Source of the DNA: Nonomuraea ceibae
GTDB lineage: Bacteria > Actinomycetota > Actinomycetes > Streptosporangiales > Streptosporangiaceae
DNA length: 64,000 bases
Direction: 5' to 3'
Assembly: GCF_019396325.1 (NCBI RefSeq)
Contig: NZ_JAHKRO010000021.1
Coordinates: 41,276 to 105,275, forward strand
Below the pieces are notes generated by a model that saw only the letters and a list, made by a program, of their open reading frames with translations, did not search any database and had not been told where the DNA came from. The number at the start of each line of letters is the position of its first letter. Position 1 is the first letter of the stretch. Positions 39,379 through 46,828 of the stretch are shown here, piece after piece. A program made the position numbers and the translations under genes.

Positions 39379-40160
39379 GAGGGCCTTCTCCTGGCGAAGG
39401 CGGCGACGGCCTCGCGGTGTTCGTCGGTGTGGTGCGCCACGGCCTGCATCGCCGCCGACAGCTCCAGCAGGCTCTCGAGCCCTTGCCGCTCGGCCTCGCG
39501 CAGCAGGCGCTTGGCCATGCGCACGGCTTGCGGCGGGTGGGCGGCCACCTGCGCGGCCAGGGCATGCGCCTCGGCGAGCAAGTCGCCGTCGTCGACGATG
39601 CGCGAGACCAACCCCCATTCCAGCGCGGTCACCGCGTCGATCCGATCTCCGGTCAGCATCATCTCGGCGGCGCGGGCCGCGCCGACGGCACGTGGCAGCA
39701 GCCATGCACCGCCGTCGCCCGGGATCAGGCCGAGCGTGACGAAACCCGCTGAGAAGAAGGCCGTTTCGGAGGCGAGGCGCAGGTCGCACAGCAGGGCGAG
39801 GTCACAGCCTGCGCCGACCGCCGGGCCGTTCACCGCTGCGATCAGCGGCACCTCGCAGTTGTACAGGGCGCGGGTCAGGCGCTGGATGCCATACCGGTAA
39901 CCGTCACGCTGCCGGAACGGCGGCCCGGCGAAGTAGCCGTTTCCGGCGGCCATGTCGGTGATGTCGCCGCCGGTGGAGAAGGCGGAGCCGGCCCCGGTCA
40001 GGACGATGGCGCGGACGGAGTCGTCGGCGTTCACCGCGTCGGTGAGACGCACGAACGCGTCCACGACCGTGGCTCCCGAGATGGGATTGCGCCGCTCGGG
40101 CAGATTCAAGGTCCACGTTGCCACGTGCCCGGAATGCTGCACCACGACCGGATCTCTCAC
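39375..40160 (-). CDS. Enoyl-CoA hydratase
   Basis: A crotonase-fold protein of about 261 residues. GTG 40160 is taken as start because AGGAGGGACC precedes it; an in-frame ATG at 40196 lacks such a site. Motifs: LNLPERRNPISG, FSTGGDITDMAAG (first oxyanion Gly), AVNGPAVGAGCDLALLCDLR (second), and TLGLIPGDGGAWLLPRAVG with Asp in the position of the second catalytic acid. It is first in the minus operon with the dehydrogenase pair. It lies 207 bp from the divergent thiolase gene, with a long perfect inverted repeat between. Confidence 0.87.
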   Translation of the reverse strand: MRDPVVVQHSGHVATWTLNLPERRNPISGATVVDAFVRLTDAVNADDSVRAIVLTGAGSAFSTGGDITDMAAGNGYFAGPPFRQRDGYRYGIQRLTRALYNCEVPLIAAVNGPAVGAGCDLALLCDLRLASETAFFSAGFVTLGLIPGDGGAWLLPRAVGAARAAEMMLTGDRIDAVTALEWGLVSRIVDDGDLLAEAHALAAQVAAHPPQAVRMAKRLLREAERQGLESLLELSAAMQAVAHHTDEHREAVAAFARRRPS

Positions 40161-40237
40161 GGTCCCTCCTGGAGTCGTCCGTACGAAGGCCTCCATACCA
40201 ATCACGAAAGGCGGCGGCCGCGCCAAGACGTGCCATC

Positions 40238-40297
40238 GATCGCTCGTATAGCCGTTTCCTATGTGCCCGGCCATAGGAAACGGCTATACGAGCGATC
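40238..40297. promoter_or_regulatory. 25-bp-stem perfect inverted repeat in a divergent promoter
   Basis: Positions 40238-40262 and 40273-40297 are exact reverse complements around a 10-base loop. The inner arm is CCGTTTCCTAT...ATAGGAAACGG. It sits about midway between the hydratase and thiolase starts. CCATAGGAAACGG (40271-40283) recurs exactly at 45179-45191 beside the second LysR gene, so it is probably a regulator-binding region rather than a terminator. Confidence 0.7.
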
Positions 40298-40367
40298 ATG
40301 AACCGGCCTTTGACCGGCCCTCCGCGCCTCCCGTTCACTGATGGCCAGCCGAAGCGAGGAGACATCG

Positions 40368-41510
40368 ATGAGGGACGCCGTGATCGTGGACGCCGTCCGC
40401 ACCCCGATCGGGAAGCGGAACGGGGCGCTGGCCGCTGTCCATCCCGCCGACCTGTCCGCCCATGTTCTGAATACGCTGGCCGACCGCAATGCATTCGAGC
40501 CCGGCGAGATCGACGACGTGATCTGGGGCTGCGTCAGCCAGGTCGGCGACCAGACCGGCGACATTGCGAGGACCGCCCTGCTGGCGGCGGGATGGCCGGA
40601 CTCCGTGCCCGGCGTCACCGTGGACCGCCGCTGCGGTTCGAGCCAGCAGGCGGTACATTTCGCCGCGGCAGGCGTCGTGGCAGGACACTACGACTTCGTG
40701 GTCGCCGGCGGGGTCGAGTCGATGAGCCGGGTGCCGATGGGGTCGGCGGCACGCGACGGCAGCCCGTTCCCCGACAGCGTGCTCGCACGTTATGGCGTCC
40801 CCGGCTTCGGACAGGGCACCGGCGCGGAGCTGATGGCCGAGCGCTGGGGCCTGTCCCGCCGGCGACTGGACGAGTACGCCGCCCGCTCCCACGCCCGTGC
40901 TGCCGAAGCCGTCGACACGGGTGCCCTGGACGGGCAGCTCGCGCCCGTCGCCGGCCTTCAGACCGACCAGGGCATCCGCCGCGACACCTCGACCGGCACA
41001 CTCGCGAACCTGAGGACCGCGTTCCGCCAGGATGGTGTCGTCACGGCCGGGAACGCCTCGCAGATCTCCGACGGAGCGGCCGCCTTGCTGATCACATCCG
41101 GTGCGACCGCCAGGGCCCGCGGCCTGAAGCCCCTCGCCCGCGTCCACACCGCCGTGCTCGCCGCCGACGATCCTGTCGTCATGCTCAGCGCGCCCATCGC
41201 CGCGACTGCCAAGGCGCTGAAACGCTCCGGCCTGGGCATCGACGAGATCGGCGCGTACGAGGTGAACGAGGCGTTCGCGCCCGTACCGCTTGCCTGGCAG
41301 GCCGAGACCGGCGCCGCCGACGACCGGCTGAACCCCCTGGGGGGCGCCATCGCCACCGGCCATCCCCTGGGAGCGAGCGGCGCCGTGCTGATGACGCGGC
41401 TGGCCCACCACATGCGCGATCGCGGGCTGCGCTATGGGCTTCAAACCATGTGCGAAGGCGGCGGCATGGCCAACGCGACCATTCTCGAACTTCTTGAAGG
41501 CGCCCCATGA
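40368..41510 (+). CDS. Acetyl-CoA acetyltransferase / 3-ketoacyl-CoA thiolase
   Basis: A 380-residue thiolase with nucleophilic Cys89 (TVDRRCGSSQQAV), the NEAF loop (YEVNEAFAPVPL), His in AIATGHPLGASGA and the second Cys in TMCEGGGMANATI. All catalytic residues are present. GAGGAGACATCG precedes ATG 40368. The start of the acyl-CoA dehydrogenase overlaps its stop (ATGA). It would perform the final thiolytic cleavage for acyl-CoAs processed by the surrounding dehydrogenases, hydratases and SDR. It is the first gene of a + operon controlled from the 40238-40297 repeat. Confidence 0.92.
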   Translation: MRDAVIVDAVRTPIGKRNGALAAVHPADLSAHVLNTLADRNAFEPGEIDDVIWGCVSQVGDQTGDIARTALLAAGWPDSVPGVTVDRRCGSSQQAVHFAAAGVVAGHYDFVVAGGVESMSRVPMGSAARDGSPFPDSVLARYGVPGFGQGTGAELMAERWGLSRRRLDEYAARSHARAAEAVDTGALDGQLAPVAGLQTDQGIRRDTSTGTLANLRTAFRQDGVVTAGNASQISDGAAALLITSGATARARGLKPLARVHTAVLAADDPVVMLSAPIAATAKALKRSGLGIDEIGAYEVNEAFAPVPLAWQAETGAADDRLNPLGGAIATGHPLGASGAVLMTRLAHHMRDRGLRYGLQTMCEGGGMANATILELLEGAP

Positions 41511-42652
41511 GACGCACCCTCTTCACCGGCGAGCACGACACCTTCCGCGCCACTGCGCGTGACTTCCTCGCCAAGCACGTCGTGCCGTACTTCCCCGCGT
41601 GGGAGCAGGCCGGGCTCGTCCCCAGGGAGATCTTCACCAAGGTCGGCGACCTCGGCGTGCTCGGCATGCAGATCCCCGCGAGACACGGTGGTGCGGGCAC
41701 GCGCAGCTTCCTCTACCCGGCGATCTGGGCCGAGGAGACGGCCCGCGCGCACGTCAACCTGGGCGGGCTCGGTGTGCACCTGAACGTCGTCATCCCCTAC
41801 TTCGTCTCCTACAGCACCGAGGAACAGGCCGGCCGCTGGCTGCCAGGGCTCGGCACGGGCGCGCTGATGGCCTCGATCGCGATGACCGAGCCCGGAACCG
41901 GCTCGGACCTCGCGGGCATGGCCACCACCGCCGTCCGCGACGGCGACGACTGGATACTGAACGGCGCGAAGACCTTCATCACCGGCGGCGTCCACGCCGA
42001 CCTCGTCATCGTCGTCGCGCGCACCGGAGAAGGCGGAGATCGCAGGGACGGCCTGTCCTTGCTGGTCGTCGAACGGGACATGCCCGGCTTCACCCGTGGC
42101 CGCAACCTGGACAAACTGGGCCTGCGCACCCAGGACACCGCCGAGCTGTTCTTCGAAGACGTCCGTGTCCCCGCAGGGAACCTGCTGGGAGAGGAAGGGC
42201 AGGCGTTCAGGTACTTGACCGGTAACCTGCCGCAGGAACGCCTCGCCATCGCCGTCGGCGCGCAGGCCGCTGCCGAGGCAGCGCTCGACACGACGCTGGC
42301 GTACGTCCGCGACCGGCAGGTGTTCGGCAAGAGCGTCGCCTCCTTCCAGAACACCAGGTTCGAGCTCGCCGCCTGCGCCACCCGCCTGGAAGCAGGCCGC
42401 GCGCTGGTGGATCGCGCCCTGGTAGCGCACGACGCCGGGGAGTTGTCGATCGCCGACGCCGCCAAGGTGAAGGTCTTTTGCACCGAGTTGCAGGGCGAGG
42501 TCGTGGACCGTTGCCTGCAACTGCACGGTGGCTACGGCTACATGCGTGAGTACCCGATAGCCCGGCTGTACGCCGACGCCCGGGTCAGCCGCATCTACGG
42601 CGGCACCACAGAGGTTTTGAAGACCATCATCGCGAAGTCACTCGGAATCTGA
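41507..42652 (+). CDS. Acyl-CoA dehydrogenase
   Basis: A 381-residue full-length acyl-CoA dehydrogenase: PARHGGAGTRSFLYPAIWAE, IAMTEPGTGSDLAGMATTAV, NGAKTFITGGVHADLVIVVA, then LPQERLAIAVGAQAAAE with Glu at the isovaleryl/long-chain-type base position. It ends HGGYGYMREYPIARLYADAR and IYGGTTEVLKTIIAKSLG. Unlike the split pairs elsewhere in the window it looks like a self-sufficient homotetramer. It is coupled to the thiolase by ATGA and followed by an SDR after 23 bp. Confidence 0.91.
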   Translation: MRRTLFTGEHDTFRATARDFLAKHVVPYFPAWEQAGLVPREIFTKVGDLGVLGMQIPARHGGAGTRSFLYPAIWAEETARAHVNLGGLGVHLNVVIPYFVSYSTEEQAGRWLPGLGTGALMASIAMTEPGTGSDLAGMATTAVRDGDDWILNGAKTFITGGVHADLVIVVARTGEGGDRRDGLSLLVVERDMPGFTRGRNLDKLGLRTQDTAELFFEDVRVPAGNLLGEEGQAFRYLTGNLPQERLAIAVGAQAAAEAALDTTLAYVRDRQVFGKSVASFQNTRFELAACATRLEAGRALVDRALVAHDAGELSIADAAKVKVFCTELQGEVVDRCLQLHGGYGYMREYPIARLYADARVSRIYGGTTEVLKTIIAKSLGI

Positions 42653-42675
42653 GCGGCCCGGCTGAAAGGCGACCC

Positions 42676-43440
42676 ATGCGTTTGGAAGGCATCACCACGG
42701 CTGTCACCGGCGGGGCCAGGGGACTCGGCCTGGCCACGGCCCGCGTGCTGGCCGAGGCAGGCTGCACGGTGACGATCATCGATCTGCCTGACTCCGGAGG
42801 CGAGAGCGTTGCGAAAGAGCTGGGTGATGCGGCAGTTTTCGTGCCCGCGGACGTGACGGACGCCGGCCAGTTCGCTGCGGCGCTCGACGTCGCCGAGGAC
42901 CGCGGCGGCCTGCGCGGGCTCGTTCACTGTGCCGGGGCGGGCCGGAAGATCCGGCTGCTGGACCGCGATGGGAAGCCTGGATCGGTTGAGGACTTCGAGT
43001 GGACCGTCCGGCTCAACCTGACCGGCTCCTTCAACGCGCTGCGGCTGGGCGCGGAGCGGATTGCGCGGCGAGATCCCGTGGAGGGCGAGCGCGGCGCGAT
43101 CGTCCTGACCGCTTCCGTCGCCGCCTACGAGGGGCAGATCGGGCAGATCGCCTATACCGCGGCGAAGGCGGGGATCGTCGGCATGACCATCACCGCCGCC
43201 CGCGACCTGGCCAGCCGTGGCATCCGCGTCTGCACCATCGCTCCCGGCATCATGGACACCCGCCTGCTCGCCCGCATGCGCGAGGACGTTCGGGCTGCGC
43301 TGCACGCCAGTGTGCCGCACCCGTCGCGGCTCGGGCACGCCGCCGAGTTCGGGTCCCTGGCCCGGCAGATCCTGGAGAACGGCTACCTCAACGGCGAGAC
43401 GATCCGGTTGGACGGCGCCATACGGATGGCGCCCCGCTAG
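42676..43440 (+). CDS. SDR, probable 3-hydroxyacyl-CoA dehydrogenase (type II-like)
   Basis: A 254-residue SDR: TAVTGGARGLGLATARVLA, Asp in TIIDLPDSGG (NAD preference), HCAGAGRKIRLLDRDGKP, LTASVAAYEGQIGQIAYTAA with Ser and Tyr, and AKAGIVGM. The GQIGQIAY-AAKAGIVGMT run resembles human HSD17B10-type 3-hydroxyacyl-CoA dehydrogenases. Flanked by a thiolase and acyl-CoA dehydrogenase, it would complete beta-oxidation with the divergent hydratase. A LysR gene starts nine bases after its stop. Confidence 0.87.
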   Translation: MRLEGITTAVTGGARGLGLATARVLAEAGCTVTIIDLPDSGGESVAKELGDAAVFVPADVTDAGQFAAALDVAEDRGGLRGLVHCAGAGRKIRLLDRDGKPGSVEDFEWTVRLNLTGSFNALRLGAERIARRDPVEGERGAIVLTASVAAYEGQIGQIAYTAAKAGIVGMTITAARDLASRGIRVCTIAPGIMDTRLLARMREDVRAALHASVPHPSRLGHAAEFGSLARQILENGYLNGETIRLDGAIRMAPR

Positions 43441-43449
43441 CTTGGCGAC

Positions 43450-44328
43450 ATGGATCTGCACCAGGTCGAGTACTTTCTCGCGGTCGTCGACCATCGCGGC
43501 GTCAACGCGGCGGCCGCGGCACTCGGAGTCGCGCAGCCGACGGTCTCGCAGGCGCTGCGTAAGCTGGAGCGCGAGCTCGGCGTGCCGCTCTTCCACCGGA
43601 TCGGCCGCGGTGTCGTGCTGACATCGGCGGGGCATGCGCTGATCGGCCCGGCGCGCCGCATCCTGCGCAACGTTGTGGCGGCGCAGGGCACGCTGGCGGA
43701 CGCGGCCGGACGGCCCCGCGGCCGGCTGGACATCGTCGCCATCCCCACCTTCGCCGCCGATCCGGTCGCCCGCCTGCTCGCCACGTTCCGCCACGACCAC
43801 CCCGAAGTCCTCATCCGGATCGACGACCTGCGCGACGAGAGCGCCGTCACGTCGCTGCTGCGGGAGGGGCACGGGGAGATCGTTATCTGTCACCTGCCGC
43901 TCGCGGAGGCGTCCGGCCTTCAGGTGCTGGAACTGGGCGTGCAGGAGTGGTGGGTGGCCTACCCGCCGGGATCGGCGGTGCCGCCGGACGATCCACTCCC
44001 GCTCACCGCTCTGCCCGACCTGCCGCTGGTGACCGTGCCGCGTGGCGGGTCTCAGGCGGGGGAGATCGAGCAGGCCCTCGCGGAGGCGGGCTGCGCGGTC
44101 CGTACGGCGACCGTGGTGCAGAGCCGGGAGGCCCGGTTGCCGTTCGTCCTGGCCGGCGTGGGCGGCACGTTCCTGGAGCGGTCGCTGGCCGAGACGTCCC
44201 GGGTGCGTGGCGCGCAGGTGCGGGCGGTGACGCCGCCGATCCGCCGGGCGTACGGGCTGGTCTACGACGAGGCCGGGCTGTCCCCGGCGGGGCGGGACTT
44301 CGTGGAGCTGGCCCGTTCAGCCGGATGA
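43450..44328 (+). CDS. LysR family regulator A
   Basis: A 292-residue LTTR: MDLHQVEYFLAVVDHRGVNA then AAALGVAQPTVSQALRKLER gives the HTH (residues ~4-62), followed by ELGVPLFHRIGRGVVLTSAG and a periplasmic-binding-like effector domain. It is the last gene of the thiolase operon. Its final 67 bases overlap, tail to tail, with LysR B on the other strand. It is a paralogue of LysR B in layout and opening. A likely ligand is an intermediate of this acyl-CoA pathway. Confidence 0.88.
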   Translation: MDLHQVEYFLAVVDHRGVNAAAAALGVAQPTVSQALRKLERELGVPLFHRIGRGVVLTSAGHALIGPARRILRNVVAAQGTLADAAGRPRGRLDIVAIPTFAADPVARLLATFRHDHPEVLIRIDDLRDESAVTSLLREGHGEIVICHLPLAEASGLQVLELGVQEWWVAYPPGSAVPPDDPLPLTALPDLPLVTVPRGGSQAGEIEQALAEAGCAVRTATVVQSREARLPFVLAGVGGTFLERSLAETSRVRGAQVRAVTPPIRRAYGLVYDEAGLSPAGRDFVELARSAG

Positions 44329-45149
44329 TCGCCGGCGACCCGCAGGAAGGCCGACGCCGCCGGAGACAGGGGACCGGCCCGGAACACGAGCCCGATTCGG
44401 CGGTGGATCGGCGGGTCCGTGGAGCGGACGACCACGCCGTCGATGCCGCTCTCCGCGAACGCCCGGGGCAGGAACGCGGCGCCCACTCCATGCCGGACGA
44501 GCTCCCAGATGGCCTGCCGATGCGCGCACTCCATCACGACCCGACCGGCGGGGGGAGTGCCGGGCTCGACCACGAAGGGCAGCTCGGCGACCGCCTCCAG
44601 CGGGACTGGGTCCGGCAGACCGGCGGCCAACGACGGCGGCAATACCAGCGCCGTCTCCTGGGTCAGCAGCTCCACGCACCGCAGCGTCTCACTTTGGACC
44701 GGAAGTTCGGTCAGGCCGACCTCCGCCTCCCCGGCACGGACCCTCGCGGCCACGGACGTCACCTTTTCACAAGCCTGGACGGTGACCAGCAGGCCGGGAT
44801 GCTCATGGCGCAGCGCGGCGGTCAGTTCGGGCAGCGGGTCGACAGCCAGCGCGGCCAGCGCGGCGATCTCCAGCCGCCCGGCGGCCAGGTCTCGTACGTC
44901 CCGCACCCGATCACGGGCGTGTTCGACATCGGCCAGGAGCCGCCGAGCTGGGACGGCGAACGCGGCGCCGTCCTGAGTCAGCACGAGACCACGGCTCGTC
45001 CGTTCGAACAACTCCACGCCGAGCCGCCGCTCCAGCACGCGGATCGCCTGCGACAGCGACGGTTGTGCGATGTACAGCGCCTGTGCGGCCCTGGTCACCC
45101 CGCCGTGATCGATGACGGCGATGAAGTACTCGATCAGGCGGAGGTCCAC
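44262..45149 (-). CDS. LysR family regulator B
   Basis: A 295-residue LTTR from GTG 45149 (VDLRLIEYFIAVIDHGGVTR, AQALYIAQPSLSQAIRVLER, LGVELFERTSRGLVLTQDG). The effector domain follows with VVVRSTDPPIHRRIGLVFRA at the end. Upstream codons to 45260 are open but overlap the divergent hydratase, so the GTG is preferred despite a weak ribosome site. It is divergent from the hydratase at 45254, and the gap contains CCATAGGAAACGG, also found in the repeat at 40238. I infer that A and/or B act at both promoters. The C-terminal coding ends overlap LysR A by 67 bp. Confidence 0.87.
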   Translation of the reverse strand: MDLRLIEYFIAVIDHGGVTRAAQALYIAQPSLSQAIRVLERRLGVELFERTSRGLVLTQDGAAFAVPARRLLADVEHARDRVRDVRDLAAGRLEIAALAALAVDPLPELTAALRHEHPGLLVTVQACEKVTSVAARVRAGEAEVGLTELPVQSETLRCVELLTQETALVLPPSLAAGLPDPVPLEAVAELPFVVEPGTPPAGRVVMECAHRQAIWELVRHGVGAAFLPRAFAESGIDGVVVRSTDPPIHRRIGLVFRAGPLSPAASAFLRVAGDHPAERASSTKSRPAGDSPASS

Positions 45150-45178
45150 GCCGCACAGGATAGTGGCCTGGCCTGCGA

Positions 45179-45191
45179 CCATAGGAAACGG
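45179..45191. promoter_or_regulatory. Half-site shared with the 40238-40297 repeat
   Basis: CCATAGGAAACGG is identical to 40271-40283. It lies 30 bp from LysR B start and 63 bp before the hydratase ATG. Confidence 0.5.
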
Positions 45192-45253
45192 TGATCGGTC
45201 CGGTCGGCAGCCGGTCTTTGCTCGCGCACGGACGGCGGTGGTGGACTCGCCCC

Positions 45254-46027
45254 ATGACATCTGAGCGCGAAGAACTGCTGGTCGACCTCGCTGACAACGT
45301 CCTGGTGATCACGATCAACCGGCCGCACGCCAGGAACGCGATCACCCAGGCGGTCGCCGAGGACATTGCTGCGGCTCTGGACCTCCTGGACTCGCGCGAC
45401 GATCTGTCCGTCGGCGTCATCACCGGTGCCGGGGGAGCCTTCTGCTCGGGGATGGACCTGAAGGCGTTCGCCCGTGGTGAGCGCCCGAGGGTCGAAGGCC
45501 GGGGTTTCGCGGGCCTGACGGAGGCGCCCCCGCGGAAGCCGCTGATCGCGGCCGTCGAGGGCCCGGCGGTGGCGGGCGGCTGGGAGATCGTACTGGCCTG
45601 TGACATGGTCGTGGCCGCGCGAACGGCCCGTTTCGGTCTGCCGGAGGTGAAACGCGGCCTGGTGGCCACCGCCGGTGGCCTGCTCCGCCTGCCGAACCGC
45701 GTCTCGGAGCAACTCGCCATGGAGTTCGCGCTGACCGGCGACCTGCTGCTCGCCGAACGCGCTTACCAGATCGGACTGGTGAATCGCCTGAGTGAGGAGG
45801 GCGAGGCACTGCGGACGGCTCTGGACCTCGCCGCGACGATCTCAGCCAACGGTCCTTTGGCGGTCGAGGCGAGCAAACGCGTGATCCGCCAGCACACCCG
45901 GTGGCCGGAAGAGGAACGCTTCGCTCGCCAGCGCCTCATCACCGACCCGGTCATCGCCTCCGCGGACGCTGCGGAGGGTGCCCGTGCTTTCGCCGAGAAA
46001 CGCCCTCCGCGCTGGACGGGACGCTGA
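45254..46027 (+). CDS. Enoyl-CoA hydratase/isomerase
   Basis: A 257-residue crotonase: ITINRPHARNAITQAVAED, FCSGMDLKAFARGE, VEGPAVAGGWEIVLACDMVV, FGLPEVKRGLVATAGGLLRL with Glu in LPEVKRG, ending AFAEKRPPRWTGR. The AFAEKRPPRWTG tail is common in actinobacterial EchA proteins. It is divergent from LysR B and followed 97 bp later by a TetR gene. It could act on the same acyl-CoAs as the 37-43 kb genes, or on a branch substrate. Confidence 0.89.
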   Translation: MTSEREELLVDLADNVLVITINRPHARNAITQAVAEDIAAALDLLDSRDDLSVGVITGAGGAFCSGMDLKAFARGERPRVEGRGFAGLTEAPPRKPLIAAVEGPAVAGGWEIVLACDMVVAARTARFGLPEVKRGLVATAGGLLRLPNRVSEQLAMEFALTGDLLLAERAYQIGLVNRLSEEGEALRTALDLAATISANGPLAVEASKRVIRQHTRWPEEERFARQRLITDPVIASADAAEGARAFAEKRPPRWTGR

Positions 46028-46090
46028 CCCTATCCAGCCGGGAGCGGTCCAGGCTCCGCGGATGGGGCCCGCCGGGCCGTCCGCGCCAAA

Positions 46091-46104
46091 AACGTACGTA
46101 CGTT
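46091..46104. promoter_or_regulatory. Perfect 14-bp palindrome, TetR operator candidate
   Basis: AACGTACGTACGTT lies 21 bp upstream of the TetR ATG at 46125 and probably overlaps its promoter, suggesting autoregulation. Confidence 0.6.
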
Positions 46105-46124
46105 CAAATGCTAGATTGGCGCCC

Positions 46125-46727
46125 ATGAGTCAACGTGAGGATCTTCTGGCCGCAGCCCGCGCCTGCCTGGCTGACAAGGGCTTCCACCGCACTACTGCGC
46201 GCGACATCGCCGCCGCCTCCGGAGCGCATCTGGCCTCCATCGGCTATCACTTCGGTTCCAAGGACGCATTGATGACGTTGGCGGCACTGGAAGCGCAGGA
46301 CGAGTGGGGAGACGTGATCTCTGCGGTCGTTCAGGCTGCCGGCGTGTCCGTTCCCTCTGAGCGGCTCCGGATCGCGCTGGAGGAGTTCCTGACCGCGCTG
46401 CCCCGTCAGCGCGAACCGCTCCTGGTCAGCGTGCAGGCCTACGCCCAGGCGCCCTACAACGATGAGATCCGCCGGTCGCTGACCTTGGCGGGCGAGCAGG
46501 CCCGCGCGGAGCTGGCCGCCCTTGTCATCGGCCCGCCGACCGACCCTGACCTCGGCGAGGATACGGCCACGGACATGGAGACCGCAGAGAACGGCGGCCT
46601 GGGGGCCGTGGTGCACGCGCTGCTCGTCGGCCTGTCGATGCAGTGCTTGCTCGACCCGGGCTCTCTCCCTTCGGCCGACCAGGTGACCCGGGCATTGCGC
46701 GCGCTGGGAGGCGATCGCGAGAGCTAG
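46125..46727 (+). CDS. TetR family regulator
   Basis: A 200-residue protein: MSQREDLLAAARACLADKGF, then TTARDIAAASGAHLASIGYH (HTH about 24-43) and FGSKDALMTLA. The ligand domain resembles TetR_C groups with a LLVSVQAYAQAPYNDEIR segment. The divergent or upstream palindrome AACGTACGTACGTT is its likely own operator. The next gene (OmpA lipoprotein) begins 100 bp downstream and has no matching site, so its target may be itself and the hydratase upstream. Confidence 0.86.
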   Translation: MSQREDLLAAARACLADKGFHRTTARDIAAASGAHLASIGYHFGSKDALMTLAALEAQDEWGDVISAVVQAAGVSVPSERLRIALEEFLTALPRQREPLLVSVQAYAQAPYNDEIRRSLTLAGEQARAELAALVIGPPTDPDLGEDTATDMETAENGGLGAVVHALLVGLSMQCLLDPGSLPSADQVTRALRALGGDRES

Positions 46728-46828
46728 CGATCACGTGCCAATGCCGGCTCCTGCTCACCCGAAGGCAGGGCGCGGACGGGCACGACACCCCGCCAGCTTC
46801 GGGCTTCCCCTTCATGGAGTTATCTGCA

